This document shows, one piece after another, positions 24,201-36,060 of a stretch of DNA of 64,000 nt (the stretch's first letter is position 1; each line of letters opens with the position of its first letter). The position numbers were made by a program, and so were the translations under genes. Source of the stretch: Lunularia cruciata (lineage: Eukaryota; Streptophyta; Marchantiopsida; Lunulariales; Lunulariaceae); the NCBI GenBank assembly GCA_948567375.1, contig OX419755.1, forward strand, positions 81,734,218 to 81,798,217, in the 5' to 3' direction. The notes beneath the pieces were generated by a model. It worked only from the letters and a program-made list of their open reading frames with translations. It did no database searches and was not told the DNA's origin.

Positions 24201-25945
24201 GAAGATATTGGTACAGTTCAGCGAGACATTCATGATGATGTCTTAGTGATGGACTATCTTTGCACTGGTGTTGTGGGTGGCATAGTTGGGGCCAACGAGA
24301 GAGACCGTGTTCTTCAGCGAGCCAGACGGTTCAGATTGGAGGGTAGACACCTTTTGCGTGTATGGGAGGATGGTAGAGTGCGAGTAGTACCACTTCCATC
24401 TCAGAGACCACAGTTGGTCCGTCATGCTCATGAGGAGCTAGGACATTTTGGAGTAAAGCGTACATATAGCTTACTTCAGAGTCATTATTGGTGGCGCGGT
24501 ATGCAGACCAAGGTACAACAGTTTGTTGCCAGATGTGTGGTTTGTGACCAAGTTAGAGCATCATTCAATGCTCCTACGCCACAGTTACACCCATTACCTA
24601 TCATGGGATTGGGTTACCGTTGGAGTTTGGACTTTGCCGGACCTTTACCGCTGACTGTGAGACATCATCGGTATGTTTTGGTGATGGTGGAGCACTTCTC
24701 CAAGTGGATTGAGTTGGTAGCACTTCCTGACAAGTCTAGTGAAGGGACATATTACTCATTCTTGGATCGAGTTCTTAGTCATTTTGGTGCACCAGCTGAG
24801 GTTTTGACTGATCAGGCAGGGTATAGAGTTTTTGGGAGAGTTTCAGGTCTTGTGTGACAAGGCTTTGATTGCTCATCATACTACATCCTGAGATCACCCT
24901 GAGGCAGATGGCTTAGCAGAGAGAGTGGTTCAGACGGTGAAGAGAGGATTGCAAAAGTATGGTTTGCAAAGAGGCCACTTGGAAGATTGGGATCTCCAAT
25001 TACCTTGGTTGGCCATGGGCTATCGGTTCAGCCGGCAAGCCTCCTTAGCATCCTTCTCTCCATACTTTCTACTCTATGGACGAGATCCAAATTTACCTGC
25101 AGCCATTTGTCGAGATGCTATTGTAGTTTTGGACTTGGATGACCCCAATGTATGGATGAACGCATGTTCTCTAGCAGGCTGAGATCTTTTGGAGAGTGAT
25201 GTCGATGGCCTTTGAGAACTTGGCAATTGCTCAACATAGAGATACTTTACGCTATGCTACCATTCAAGGAGGAGGTTATAGACCCTCGATCCGTCGATTT
25301 CATCCAGGTGACTATGTATATTTACAGCAGACAGCACCAATGACACTTGATGTTTCTACATGCCGCACTACCTTGAGAGTGCGCGAGGTTTTGCCATCTA
25401 GAGTCCTTGTGTTAGAAGGACGTGATGGTGTTGTTTGGAAGGATCATGTGCGCAATTGTGCGCCATGCCATCTTCCAAACATTGATGGTACTATGGACCC
25501 AAGCTTGGCACTTGTACGTGCAGGCTTGAGGTGTATGTTTTGTGGCTCTTCTGGTGGAGTTGCTACTATGTTAGTGTGTGATAGCTGTTCGAGAGGATGG
25601 CATATGGCATGTATGACTCCTCCCCTCACGGTGGTTCCTCAGGGACAGTGGTTATGTCCTAGATATACTTGAACTATAGTTAGTTCATTCTTGATATGGT
25701 ATAGATTGCAAACAGGTGACTAACGATGGGGCTCCATAGCACCCGGCCTCCTGATCTTTGCCCATTAGAGGGTATACCATATACTTATAGTAGATGGCTA
25801 TCTGGAGTTAGAGGGACCTAACCGCCAGCTAGGGGGGCGATTGTGGCACTTTAGAGTCGATGTATGACTTATGTATGAGTTGTGCTTCTATAGTGTATGA
25901 TGTTGACAGCGATGTATGTTGTGTAGCGATGTATACACGCACGAC

Positions 25946-26273
25946 ATGAACTAAATCTAATAAATTTTATATTATCAATTTTAGATTTTGTATCTAAATT
26001 CAAACTATAAACCGGAATGGATTTCCAAACATCATCTGGAATTCGCATTGTTCCTACGAATTGCCATTTTGGGAATCATATATCCACTCTCCTTTAGCAA
26101 GGATAAACTTTGAAGCGGTGGTGCTTGCAATGAATTTTCCTCTTACTAAATAGGGTTCTACTTCTATGATTCCTTGATAGCTTGGCATGAAGATGTGGAG
26201 TTGTTTTATACGCAACATGATGGATGGATGGGCTTGAACTTTGACATTCTAGTTTTACATTTCATTTTTGAAG
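25946..26273 (+). other. Remaining intron sequence between the gypsy element and the LRR exon
   Basis: AT-rich non-coding sequence following the right end of the gypsy element. It ends in a pyrimidine-rich tract and AAG at 26271-26273, which can serve as the acceptor for the exon that follows. Confidence 0.5.
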
Positions 26274-27046
26274 GGAGCTCAAGGTGTATTATTTGGGTCT
26301 CACACCAAGGAGTACAATGAAGAGACTGCTGTGACGATAAGAGACCTTGCAGAATCTAGTATTTTGTCTAATATTGTGTCGCGACTTAAAGGGCTTCGCT
26401 ACCTGCATGTCCAATTCGAAGGTCGCCTGGTGTGCGAAAGGTGATTAGGACGGCCTATCCTATTGCCACCCGACATTGGCGTCCTCTGGTGGGATACTGA
26501 CTCTATGATTTCTGTACAGTCCACCTTCGATAAATTGGCTGTTTATACGGCCAATTTGGCAGATACGGTGAAGTGAGGGAATTAAGTTCTGCAAGGAGGC
26601 GATGTCGGGATTATAAGAATGAAACAGCTCCTCTACCGGATGAGTCTTCTACACCGCCCGCGGATGGCGGAAATTTCGCCAAACTTGCAGGAGACTTGAC
26701 ATGGTTGAATGTTCTGGTCTCACTGAACCCACTGCCGGAGTCCTTTGGCCAACTATTACACTTGTGTTATCTCAACTTTGACAGTGCGCCGTACCAGTCA
26801 CTTCCGGAATCACTCTGGGACTTAGCCGAGTTGGAGGAACTGGTGTCGGAGAGCTGCCTTAAACCTCGCGTCATACCAGATATATTTGGGCAACTTCCGC
26901 AACTGCAGGATCTTAAAATACGATATTGCAAAGAATTAGAGGCCCTTCCCTACAATTTTGGGAGCTTAGCCAAGTTGGAGCAACTGGAGCTGCAGGATTG
27001 TTGGAAATTACAATCACTGCACGATAATTCCTTGAGATCTGAGTAG
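26274..27046 (+). pseudogene. LRR part of the broken NLR gene, copy 1
   Basis: The frame opened by the acceptor at 26274 continues in phase from the MHD exon that ends at 16013. It reads ETAVTIRDLAESSILSNIVS and then LKGLRYLHVQFEG, the block that links NB-ARC to LRR in plant receptors. After a TGA at 26442 and a frame change near 26570, plant leucine-rich repeats follow. Examples are LPESFGQLLHLCYLNF, SLPESLWDLAELEELV, IPDIFGQLPQLQDLKI and LPYNFGSLAKLEQLEL, spaced about 23-24 residues apart, up to a stop near 27046. Only about four to five repeats remain, fewer than in working receptors. It probably belonged to the same gene as the relic at 13909-16013, now 10 kb away because of the gypsy insertion in the intron. 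The matching part of copy 2 is not in the window. Confidence 0.75.
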
Positions 27047-27729
27047 AGATGACTACTATCAGTGAGATAATTAATCAAGATCTTGGAAGCTGAGGCTAGC
27101 TTCCGGATCTCATTCTTCAAGCAAAAGAAGTTGAGTAACAAGTCCAAGAAGATGTTTAACCAAGTCATGCCTTGAAAACATAGTAGGTATATTTAGCTTA
27201 AAATTAAGACAATATATATTACATGCAAAATCATATAAAAATATCTACTTAAGAAAGCCCAAAAAGAAACTAAAACATACCGAAAATACACACCTTGCTC
27301 AAGCATTTTACTCACACAATGCTTAAGTTTGTTCTAGTGTACCAAAGAGTTTCTTGTCCATACAAAGTTATACATAAATTTAAATCTCTTTGTTTGCAAT
27401 TGTATACAGAAAATGATTAGAGCATCAGTACGGGAACATCTATCAAGAATTTCACCAAATTCCCATTACAAAATCAAAATTAATTTCCTAAATAGTTCTA
27501 TGCAATGGCGGCCAAACTATCTAGCTTCCATTAAAATTCGGTGAGCAGCTTTACAATGAAAACCTTTCACTAATATATGATTAACATTCGGTGAGCAGCT
27601 TTCTAATAAAAGACTTTCATTAATATATGGTAATAGGTGAGAAGCTTCAGAATATGCAACTTCATTATACATGATACAAAAAGTAAGTATGTAGTTTGTA
27701 ATATAAAGAAATGCTAAAAATACAAATGC
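27047..27729. other. No gene seen
   Basis: AT-rich sequence between the plus-strand LRR relic and the minus-strand AXR1 relic. The last exons of AXR1, encoding the second half of the adenylation domain, would be expected here but are absent, so a deletion or breakpoint probably lies in this interval. Confidence 0.5.
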
Positions 27730-30700
27730 CAAAAGCTTATCAAAGTTCGAGCCCGCTCGAGATGTACATTCATCGGCAATTGTATTATAGCGAAAAACCT
27801 GCATGTAGACATAGACGGATTATCGGAGATTAAAGACAAAAAATCTTTTAAAACGGTAATATTTCGACCAATAACCACGACTGTCTGATGCCGACATGTC
27901 GAAAGAGGTAAACTATATAGCTTCGGATCCAGGCAGGACAAATCACAACACAATCGTAACTTACACGCAAGTTTCGAGAATTTTTGCAGAAGTGCTTTAT
28001 ACCGATTGTTGAGATAGAGTCCGGCTCCCTGCTTATCTGCTTCAAGATGTTCCTAACCGTCTCCTCCATGGCTGAGACATCGGCTTCTGCACGAGCTTGA
28101 TATACTTCTTGTAAGCGAATGTAATATCTGCACTCACATGTTAAATATATTTGCATCCTATACACGTTAGTAAACCTCCATATTTAAAAAGGAAGTTGAA
28201 AACATAGCTCATGAGGATCAGGGATAGGGTAGTATCAGTCATTTTTCTCCGCACTTACTCTGTAAATGAATGCATATCAGGAACAGAACCATCTCGAGGG
28301 GGCTCTCCTTGACCCTCGTTCTCCATGAATTGCTGGAGACAGCAGATTACCACATAGGTTTGCAGGACTACTTCCAGCTGACTGAGTGGTTCATAGCTAT
28401 TTTTCTACTCTTCTACTCTTGTCTATCTACATCTCCGAAAGCTGTCCACTTTGAGCCTGAATCGTCGAGCGACAGTAGGAACAAAGAAACGACAATTCCA
28501 GTTGCAACTAAGTGTATATGGTAATTACCTAGATCTTAAGTGAATAGTAAGTACCTGGATCATGACCAAAACAAAAAAGTCAAAAGAAACAGCTTGCAGG
28601 ACGACGTAAGATTTCTGACCTTCACTGCAGAAACCAAAACCCAAAAGTCAGACGAAATTGAATCGAGTTCCACTTCGCTATCATTCAGAACGTCAAGCAA
28701 TTCAGGTTCTGCACGGTCCGAGACTCTCAAATCAGCCCACAGCTTTCATGGTCATTTCATCACTCTCAAGAATATAAAGGTTGTGCGTTGTGAGATAATT
28801 TTAGCAATCTACATTTCAAGTCTTCCTCCCATGTGCTACCCACCTGCATAGGCTTGCTAGTAGACTAAACAGGGGCATAATTAGCATCATAGCCCTAGGA
28901 GCTCAAAGGTGATCAACCTAGTTCATCGTTTAGATAGGGAGCTACAAGAACACCTATGAGAACCTCGTGAACATCAGTGAAGTGGCTGAGACATGAACTG
29001 GGATGACCTTGTTAGAAATATAATGCAGCGTTATGTTAGACTACTGTTCACATGTTACTGTTCAGCTACTGTTCACGTGAGTTACACGTTTGACAATGAG
29101 TTACACGTTTTAACACTGTAGATGCAAAGGTGTGCTCTAAGAGTATGCTCATGTACTTATATAATCCCAGTTCTGGGATTATCACTAGTTCAATCAATCT
29201 ACTCATACTACTCATTTCATTTTCTCACAAACCTGAGACATCTTCTCTACTTGCTCTGTGAAACGAACGGGCAATGACGACTATGGTCGCCACCAGGTCC
29301 TTTTTCGGCTGAAAAAGGACTTTGATAGCACAGGATATGTGTCCTGTTCCAAGGATATGGACGTAACGAGTAATCATCGTTGGCAAACTACATGTCAACA
29401 ATACAACTTTCTACAAAAAAGCCTGATTATTCTGGTTGAAACGAGTTTGCAAAGTATTCTTGAGACTCTAGGGAGATGTTTGGAAGGAATTCCTGATATG
29501 GGTGGACAAAATACCACCACACGCAAGAGATTAAGGGGAAGGGGTTGACTATCTTAAAGAGTTAGGTTGCAAATAAACATTACACGCGTGGGGTTAAGGT
29601 TCTTACTTAGAGCCGGGGGTGGTGTAACCACATAAGCAGCTTTAAGGGCTTCCATTGTAGTTATCTTCGTCATCAGACCGCCTCCTTGAAAGTATGGCAC
29701 CCGCGTGTGCATATGCATTAAACAAGAATGTTCAAAGCAGCTAAACACAATATAAGAAACTCTCGTGAAATTGTCGGCTAGCTTTCCTTACTGGATAGTT
29801 ATAATGTACCTCGTAAAATGGTGCGGGGCATTCCAAACATTTCCGACTGGGCAGTGATATCAACTTTTACAACAATTTATTATGCTAAACACATTTCTGT
29901 TAAGTGGGTTCCAGGTAAATGCCTTCAATTCTCTCAAAGAGGACGGCATCTTGCCACCATGTTCAGCTTTAAAGTCCTCAAGGATCTTTATCAAAAGAAT
30001 TCCAAATGGAATGTGTTTGTGGACGTTTGCATCTTTAGTGTCGATATCGAATTCCTCAACCAGGCTAGAAGAAACGTGAGGCGTCATAAGACCGAATTCC
30101 AGTGAGTATATGACAATCTAGCAATAAATCTCAGAAATCCTCCAATCAAATCTTTCATGAACGCCCTTTACAAGCTGGACATCTACTTGGATAAGATCTA
30201 GGGTATTAAATGGAGGAAAGTTCAGGAACAATCCTACCTTACAGTGGATATATTTTACGGCTCAAATCAGACTCTAGACTATAAAGCATTGACAAACAAG
30301 CAAGGTATTATACCGTCTAAGTTCCGGCCATGGCTTCTGCAACCTCAAATCTTCCACCTTGTTGTCGACCTTGGCTTCAATGACTAGATGTTCCTAAGCA
30401 GACAAGCCCACACACTTGTATCAATTAGTCACAGAACAAAAATTGATTGTCTAGGAATGCGATCTGCGCTTCTTTAAATTAATAATCAACATATTCCGTT
30501 TTGTTTTTGGATCCACTTCTGGCAACGAGGTCAGTATGTCAAAATGATAGCACGAGGCAAAAACAACCAGCGCGGAAAATAAGTGGCGAAGCTCAAATCT
30601 AAGCAATAAGAAAAACTAGCTCGAGTCCAACACGTGAGGAAAACTAGTTGGTACGCGGAAATCTAACAGCGCTAGAGGAAGAGGAAACTTGAAGAGAAGA

Positions 30701-33063
30701 TGTCACCCATTAACCATAACAATGTCAAACCTTATGGCGAACCAGAGGAATAGGCTATTGGAGGCCCTTGTCGGTGGCAAAGGCCACCGGAGTAAAACCG
30801 TAAGTAAATAAAGCAATAAAGCTCTAAATGAGTTAGTAACGAAGAGTTATGATACAAGTAGCACACTGAAGCCCAGAACAAAACAATGACGAAGTGTACT
30901 TGGTACAACTCAGTGTGTAGAGGATCGTGAAGGTAGTGCCTTGTCTTATCTATGGTTCGTATAGAATAATCCATAATAGGTCCATAATCAAAATTGAAAG
31001 TAGCAATAGCCGAAATGCAAATTTTGCAATTCGTCTATTGCATATCCAATGTAAGTAAACAAAGATAAATTGCATGAAGAATGGACACTGTGAGAGACGG
31101 TTTAGGCGCTAGTTACTAGACGGATAAAAGACTTGTATGACATCGTAGTAAATTCTATTTCAACTGATAGAAGCTGATAATGAGAGAAGTGAACATGGAA
31201 AATACATCTAGGGTAGAAGCAAGGAATAGGACCAAAAATAGCGAAAGGCAATCAGGTTGGAAGGTAGTTAACTCAATTTATTTGAACTTGATGTAGTAAG
31301 GGGATAGAATATTCCAAACATAGGGAGATGACGCCATACAATCCCAGAGAGAACATCGACACCTTGGAAACATGAATCAGAGTGCTTACAAAACAACGTA
31401 GAGAGGAACTTCACGCAAAAATTTGCCGTTGCTAAGCTAGGCAACGATGAATATAATGAATTGTTCTGTTGTTGTTATTATTATATATATTTTCTTCCGT
31501 GCTTCTTCTTACATCTTCCTTTCTCTCAGAAAGCTGTCCTTCAAGTTTCCGGTCCTCAAGTCTGTACGTCAACAGCGTTCACATTTTGTGGAGCCGGTGC
31601 ACTGATTCTCAGACTCATCCTGACTAATGCCCCAGCCAAATCTGGCCTTGGCCATCGAAAATCCTCATACCATCATGATACTATAATAATAATCATATTG
31701 AGCTATGATGATAATAAAGTCATGCTCATACCATAATAATCATCATCATAAACACAACCATACTGTAGTGGAGATATGATATAAAAATCACCAAAAAATT
31801 CGAGAAACTTTTTCTGATGTTACGATAATGTGGTGAAATGCATCCATATGCTTAGTATTTATACTTAATTGCTTCTAATCTGAAGCAACCGTGTCAATCT
31901 CATACGTATTGTTTGTGACGAAAACATGATGTGGCAGAGTGTTTTCCAATTCCAAGGATACTCCTGGGGTTATCTGACTGGAAAACCCAGTTGAATACAC
32001 ATACAAGGCAGAGCAAGACATCTGGTTATTGTGGCATACTGCAGGAAAACAACTAAGGAAAGAAAAAGGATAGGAGTTTGAGGCACTACCTTAACACTGA
32101 TGCGAACATGTCCGACTAAACCATACGATCGTGCAACTAAAAGAATCACGTCGTATTGCCTGCAAATGTTGTCAAGCTTCGTTAGGGCACATTCAGACAT
32201 CCGCAGTCAAATGAGAGAAGCTTAAACCCTGTGAAGAGGAGGGCATAAAAGAATCTGCTCAATAAAATAAAATCCGGGACCGCAAGAGTTCCAACTACTT
32301 TCTGTACCATTAGAGAAATAAAGCAAGTACCTGTGTAGCAATGACGAGGGTAAACTGTGCAAACAAGGCAGGATTCGACTCAATGACTGACTCCGGTGAT
32401 TCCTTTAGAAACTTGGCGGCCACAATCTCATTCATCTCGTGTAACACCGAACAAACTGCTGTTTCCGTTTTCCCAGGCTCTCCCATTCAACTGCAAGCCC
32501 ACGCATTCCTTCACGTCACTGGATGTCCTCTTTTCAGAATATTCAGAGCACCATTAAAAGAGAGTTAACAACAGGCATAAGTTGCACCACTGATATGTGG
32601 AAGTACGAGGGAAATTTGCTCCACCCCACCAAAGAAATTGTTCCCAAGTCCGATGCTTCGATGTCAGAACCATCCACAATGGTATAAACGATCCGATTCC
32701 ACCCAGCACTAGATTTTTCAAGGCTTCCGAATCAGTTGGCCCAATTTTGAGCACGGAGATATTTGCCCTCTCCAGGGCTCTTGCCCTTGCTCGCCCCAAA
32801 TTCTGCTTCAGCAGAAAATTCAGCGATCAACACATCACTCCTCCAGGGAACCAAACACACCCAATTCCTTATCCACAAAATCGCATAATGCAGGCGGAAA
32901 TCACAAATCGGCAGAAATCTTTTTTCTTCCGGACTCTCACTCGCAGATTGTTTGCCTGCATCAAATGACAGAATAAAATACTCAAGATTGACTCTAAATA
33001 AAAGTGGAGTTTTCTCCGACCATACCGCAGTTGGCGGTCATATTTCTTGCTACGCTGCGCCAT
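27730..33063 (-). pseudogene. AXR1: AXR1-like NEDD8-activating enzyme E1 subunit, pseudogene
   Basis: AXR1 is the regulatory half of the E1 that loads RUB/NEDD8 for cullin activation. The start is MAQRSKKYDRQLR (33063-33026, donor GTATGG). Then come IWGEQGQ and SEALKNLVLGGIGSF (exon from 32802), VIESNPALFAQFTLVIATQ (to 32331), LVARSYGLVGHVRISVK (to 32090) and VEDLRLQKPWPELRR (30393-30314). Next are VHKHIPFGILLIKIL (from 30064), AAYVVTPPPALSK (about 29620), ISSDFWVLVSAVK (28708-28620), QFMENEGQGEPPRDGSVPDM (28332-28259), LQEVYQARAEADV (28127-27965) and VFRYNTIADE (from 27798). Most splice phases still agree. It is broken: the second exon has about three frameshifts (after IWGEQGQ, after GGIGSF and near DLG), another lies near 29650, and roughly the last 150 residues are missing. 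A working copy must exist elsewhere, since AXR1 function is basic to plant growth. Confidence 0.88.
29010..29229. mobile_element. Probable solo LTR (copia-like) in the AXR1 relic
   Basis: A 220-bp block begins TGTTAGAAATATAA and ends CTCACA, the TG...CA ends typical of LTRs. It has a TATA-like word (CTTATATAATCC, about 29156) in the right place. GACCT before it (29005-29009) and AACCT after it (29230-29234) agree at four of five bases, as a slightly aged target duplication would. There is no internal region, so it would be a solo LTR left by recombination. It sits between exons of the AXR1 relic. Confidence 0.55.
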
Positions 33064-33179
33064 GGCCTGAACGCCAGGCGTAGCTTCCCTATCCAGACAC
33101 CTCCTCTTCGCAGCGCTCTCCGTTAAGTCCAGCCTGACCACGGCTTCCTCGCCTGTTCTCACCCGCATTCATGCAATCC

Positions 33180-33330
33180 TGGAATTCACTCTCCGCCTCT
33201 TCCTTCTCCGCTCACTTTGCTCCCCCAACACTACCACCAATCGATCCACTCTTTTACTTCCTCCTCTTTCCTTCCTTCTTCTCCTCCTAGTCCTCCTCCT
33301 ACATCTCCTCTCCCTACCAATTTCTCAGCA
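33180..33330. promoter_or_regulatory. Pyrimidine-rich tract upstream of the AXR1 relic start
   Basis: A strongly CT-rich stretch (TTCCTCCTCTTTCC-like) on the plus strand, so GA-rich in the sense of the minus-strand AXR1 relic whose start codon is at 33063. Such tracts are common in plant promoters and 5' leaders, so it is probably the relic's original promoter or leader. Confidence 0.4.
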
Positions 33331-34241
33331 CCATGATTTCCTCAAGAAAACTACATTTGGTTTGACGGAAGAAGCTTTTGCTTATCAAACTTTTTCTCGT
33401 TGATGGCGCACTCTGATTTCTAACACGATAGTCATACTCTAACATTAAGAAATTATATTCTACAATAATACATCCTACATACTTCAATCTCTAATTCTTT
33501 TACTTTTGTATACATTGATTTAGGTGCTTTGTACTAGACAACAATAAAGCATCACCAACATTACCAAATTAAGATAAAGATGTTCTCGGAGATTCCATGA
33601 ATAAATATGGAATATTTGATATAAGTTGATGGAGCTTCAATACCAAAAAGGTGTTTTGCTATGCTTACTTTTATAGAATCCTTATTTGTAAATTGTAAAT
33701 TTATGATACAACTTATAAGTTTTTTTAATTATATCTATACCTCTGTAGTAAGATTTAAAGAGTACTGAAAACAAAGGTGAACTTGCTAAACTCACCCATT
33801 CTAAAAACAGATTTGAGAAATATTTTCAGTAAAACTTATTCAACATATCCAAATAAAGATAAGCCATGACTAACCTCAAATTGGTTGGTAGATGGCACAA
33901 GTTCTATGAGAATATGGGAAATATACATATGGATATATTTATACCACTTGGGATGCTACATGAAATATGCAACTTGCTTTAATTTATTACAATCCAATAT
34001 TGTACATATTATGTCAATCTCTTGGTTGAGGATTCTTTTTGATATACTTAATGAGTAGTGAGAGTGGTTAGTAGCCCAAATGGATGGTTACACATTGAGG
34101 CTAAATTGTATGTTATGCTTAATTTACAAGCTCTATTTTGCACTATATGATGAGGTTAGATAAGCTGTTTGCTCACCACTTGATTGACTGATTTCTGTTT
34201 TTATATAAAACTTAGTATGGCCTTTGTTTCTCTTACTCCTA

Positions 34242-34338
<97 letters not shown>

Positions 34339-36060
34339 TGGAGAAGTATACTATGCATAAAGAAGTGGATGCTAGATTTTGGATAATCTAAGTTGAAAAC
34401 TAGGTTTCATCTTAGAGTACCAATAAGAGGAGTTAATTTTCCTTCATATATTGTTCTTTCTTCCGTGCTTTTTGCACATCATATACCTCTCTTCAGTAGG
34501 CTTTTTAAGGATGATTTATGAGCTTATAGATTATATCCAAGCTATCTTTTTAGTAATTTTATGGACTTGTTTTCTTTAGCTACAAGTATAACGTGGGAGA
34601 ATCTCCCAACAAATTAATCATGTGTGTGATCTTAGTGGATTTCTTATTGTGGATAAAGACATGGAGTTCACTCGATATATTTTTAATGGGAAGATCTCAT
34701 TAAATCTTGTTTAATTTATACCAAGATTTCCTTTATCATTATTTTTACTTTTACAACTCCATCTATTTGGAGTTGTAGTACTAGGAGGTCATAAGGTAGT
34801 CTTTATTTACGATAGAGCACCCTTAGGTAGACTAGATTGTCTTACAAGTGGGTATTGATAAAGCTTTAGATAACATCTCATATTCATATATCTATAGAGA
34901 ACTTATGGAAGTTGATGGATTCTTGGTGAACCTTGTTCCCAATTTTCTATAGTTCTATATCTTCTATTTTCTACTAGTATTGCTTCTCATGGGAGAGTAT
35001 TATTATTCTCAAGGAATTTTATATATATATATACATACATACAATAGGAAGATCAATTTGAAGAACCTTCTTTTGCATAGCTCTTTTCTTGAGCTCTTTT
35101 TATCTACTATATTAGCCCTTCTAAGTGACCATGTGGCCAAAGAATGGAAATAGAATATCCTTATGGTTACATTTGGAATGTAAGGGAATTATTCTAAACC
35201 TTGTATAATTGCTAATCAACAAGGAATGAATGTATTAGCATTATCTCATCATGATAAAGGCTAAATCTTTTGTTTGTTGGCAAAAGACACATACATTGTA
35301 CACAATCATGCACTCTCTATTACATAGTCTTTTGATTACTTTACATGTAAGCTTCATCTTGTAGGCTTGAGAGTCATGGTGTCTACGTATAAGATGTAGT
35401 CTCCTTAAGGTATCCTTCTTGACCTCTAGCTTTCAATAGGAGATACATTTTGGAGTATAATAAGGTCTAAGGACTTTGTCTTGTGCTACATTCTAAGATC
35501 TTGCTCTTGTAGATGATATTATAAATATGGATAATAGGTTTCTATTAAGGAATCTATAGTAGTTTTTGGTACATTCTCCTCTAAAATTGCTTGTCAATTC
35601 ACCTATGTAGTCAATAAAATTCAAATTTTTTTATCTTCCTATCACACTTGAGAACCTTAAGTTTGAGGACTATGGGTATTTTTGTTGACTCCATAAAACT
35701 AAGGACATTTGAGGTTATAACAAACTTGGCACATAGATAGAAATCTTTTTCAATTTTTGCAAGGAGGGGTAGGCCTATTAAATATTAAGAGCCAACACTT
35801 CTAGCATATATAGATTATTGTATACCCTTAATACTTTTACATTCTTCTTGTTTATGGTTATGACAAGCTAATCCTTGATAGGTCTATAATCAACATAAAA
35901 AATGTATTTTTTTCTCTCAAAGTAATAGTATCTCCAAAGGCACAAGATGATCTTTATTCTTATTCTTCCACTTAATTTCGTTTTTTCATAGTTATTGATG
36001 GATCAAAAGTATCAATAAATATAAATAAATAAATATAAATATATATTCCATTCTAGTTTA
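33331..36060. other. AT-rich region without a recognised gene
   Basis: About 2.7 kb with no supported gene. The only clear structure is the (TA)n microsatellite at 34244-34337. The rest has the texture of decayed interspersed repeats, but I could not place any protein or terminal repeat. Confidence 0.5.
34244..34337. repeat. (TA)n microsatellite
   Basis: About 47 uninterrupted TA units. It is self-complementary, so it can extrude as a hairpin, and it is likely to vary in length. Confidence 0.98.

Larger units (their letters stand above)
16597..25945 (+). mobile_element. Ty3/gypsy LTR retrotransposon with a PHD-finger-like domain, broken
   Basis: The interior reads, in order: gag (about 18256-19365), two CCHC zinc knuckles (about 19500-19640), protease-type LLDSGA (20554-20571), reverse transcriptase (about 22860-23380, with YIDDILVYS), RNase H (about 23600-24050), integrase with H2C2 finger and catalytic core (about 24400-25180), and a C-terminal region ending in a PHD-finger-like domain (about 25530-25670). 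A primer-binding-like site (TGGTGGCAGAGTCAG) is at 17941. The left edge is placed at TGTCACGCC (16597), a common LTR start; a purine tract at about 25829-25843 suggests a short remaining 3' LTR. ATGAA lies outside both proposed ends, but the two ends do not look like an LTR pair, so the boundaries are uncertain. It has at least about ten interruptions. Its 5' edge is shared with copy 2, so the insertion predates the segmental duplication. Confidence 0.75.

Noticed and set aside
16597-25945. Matched LTR pair for the PHD-type gypsy element
   Set aside because: The stretch after the purine tract near 25843 does not resemble the stretch starting at 16597 by eye, so no pair is claimed even though ATGAA flanks both proposed ends.
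28270-28851. Plus-strand frames over the AXR1 relic
   Set aside because: They are shadows of minus-strand AXR1 exons encoding ISSDFWVLVSAVK and QFMENEGQGEPPRDG.
30732-30974. 80-codon minus-strand frame inside the AXR1 relic
   Set aside because: It does not align with any part of AXR1 and is of chance length; probably intron.
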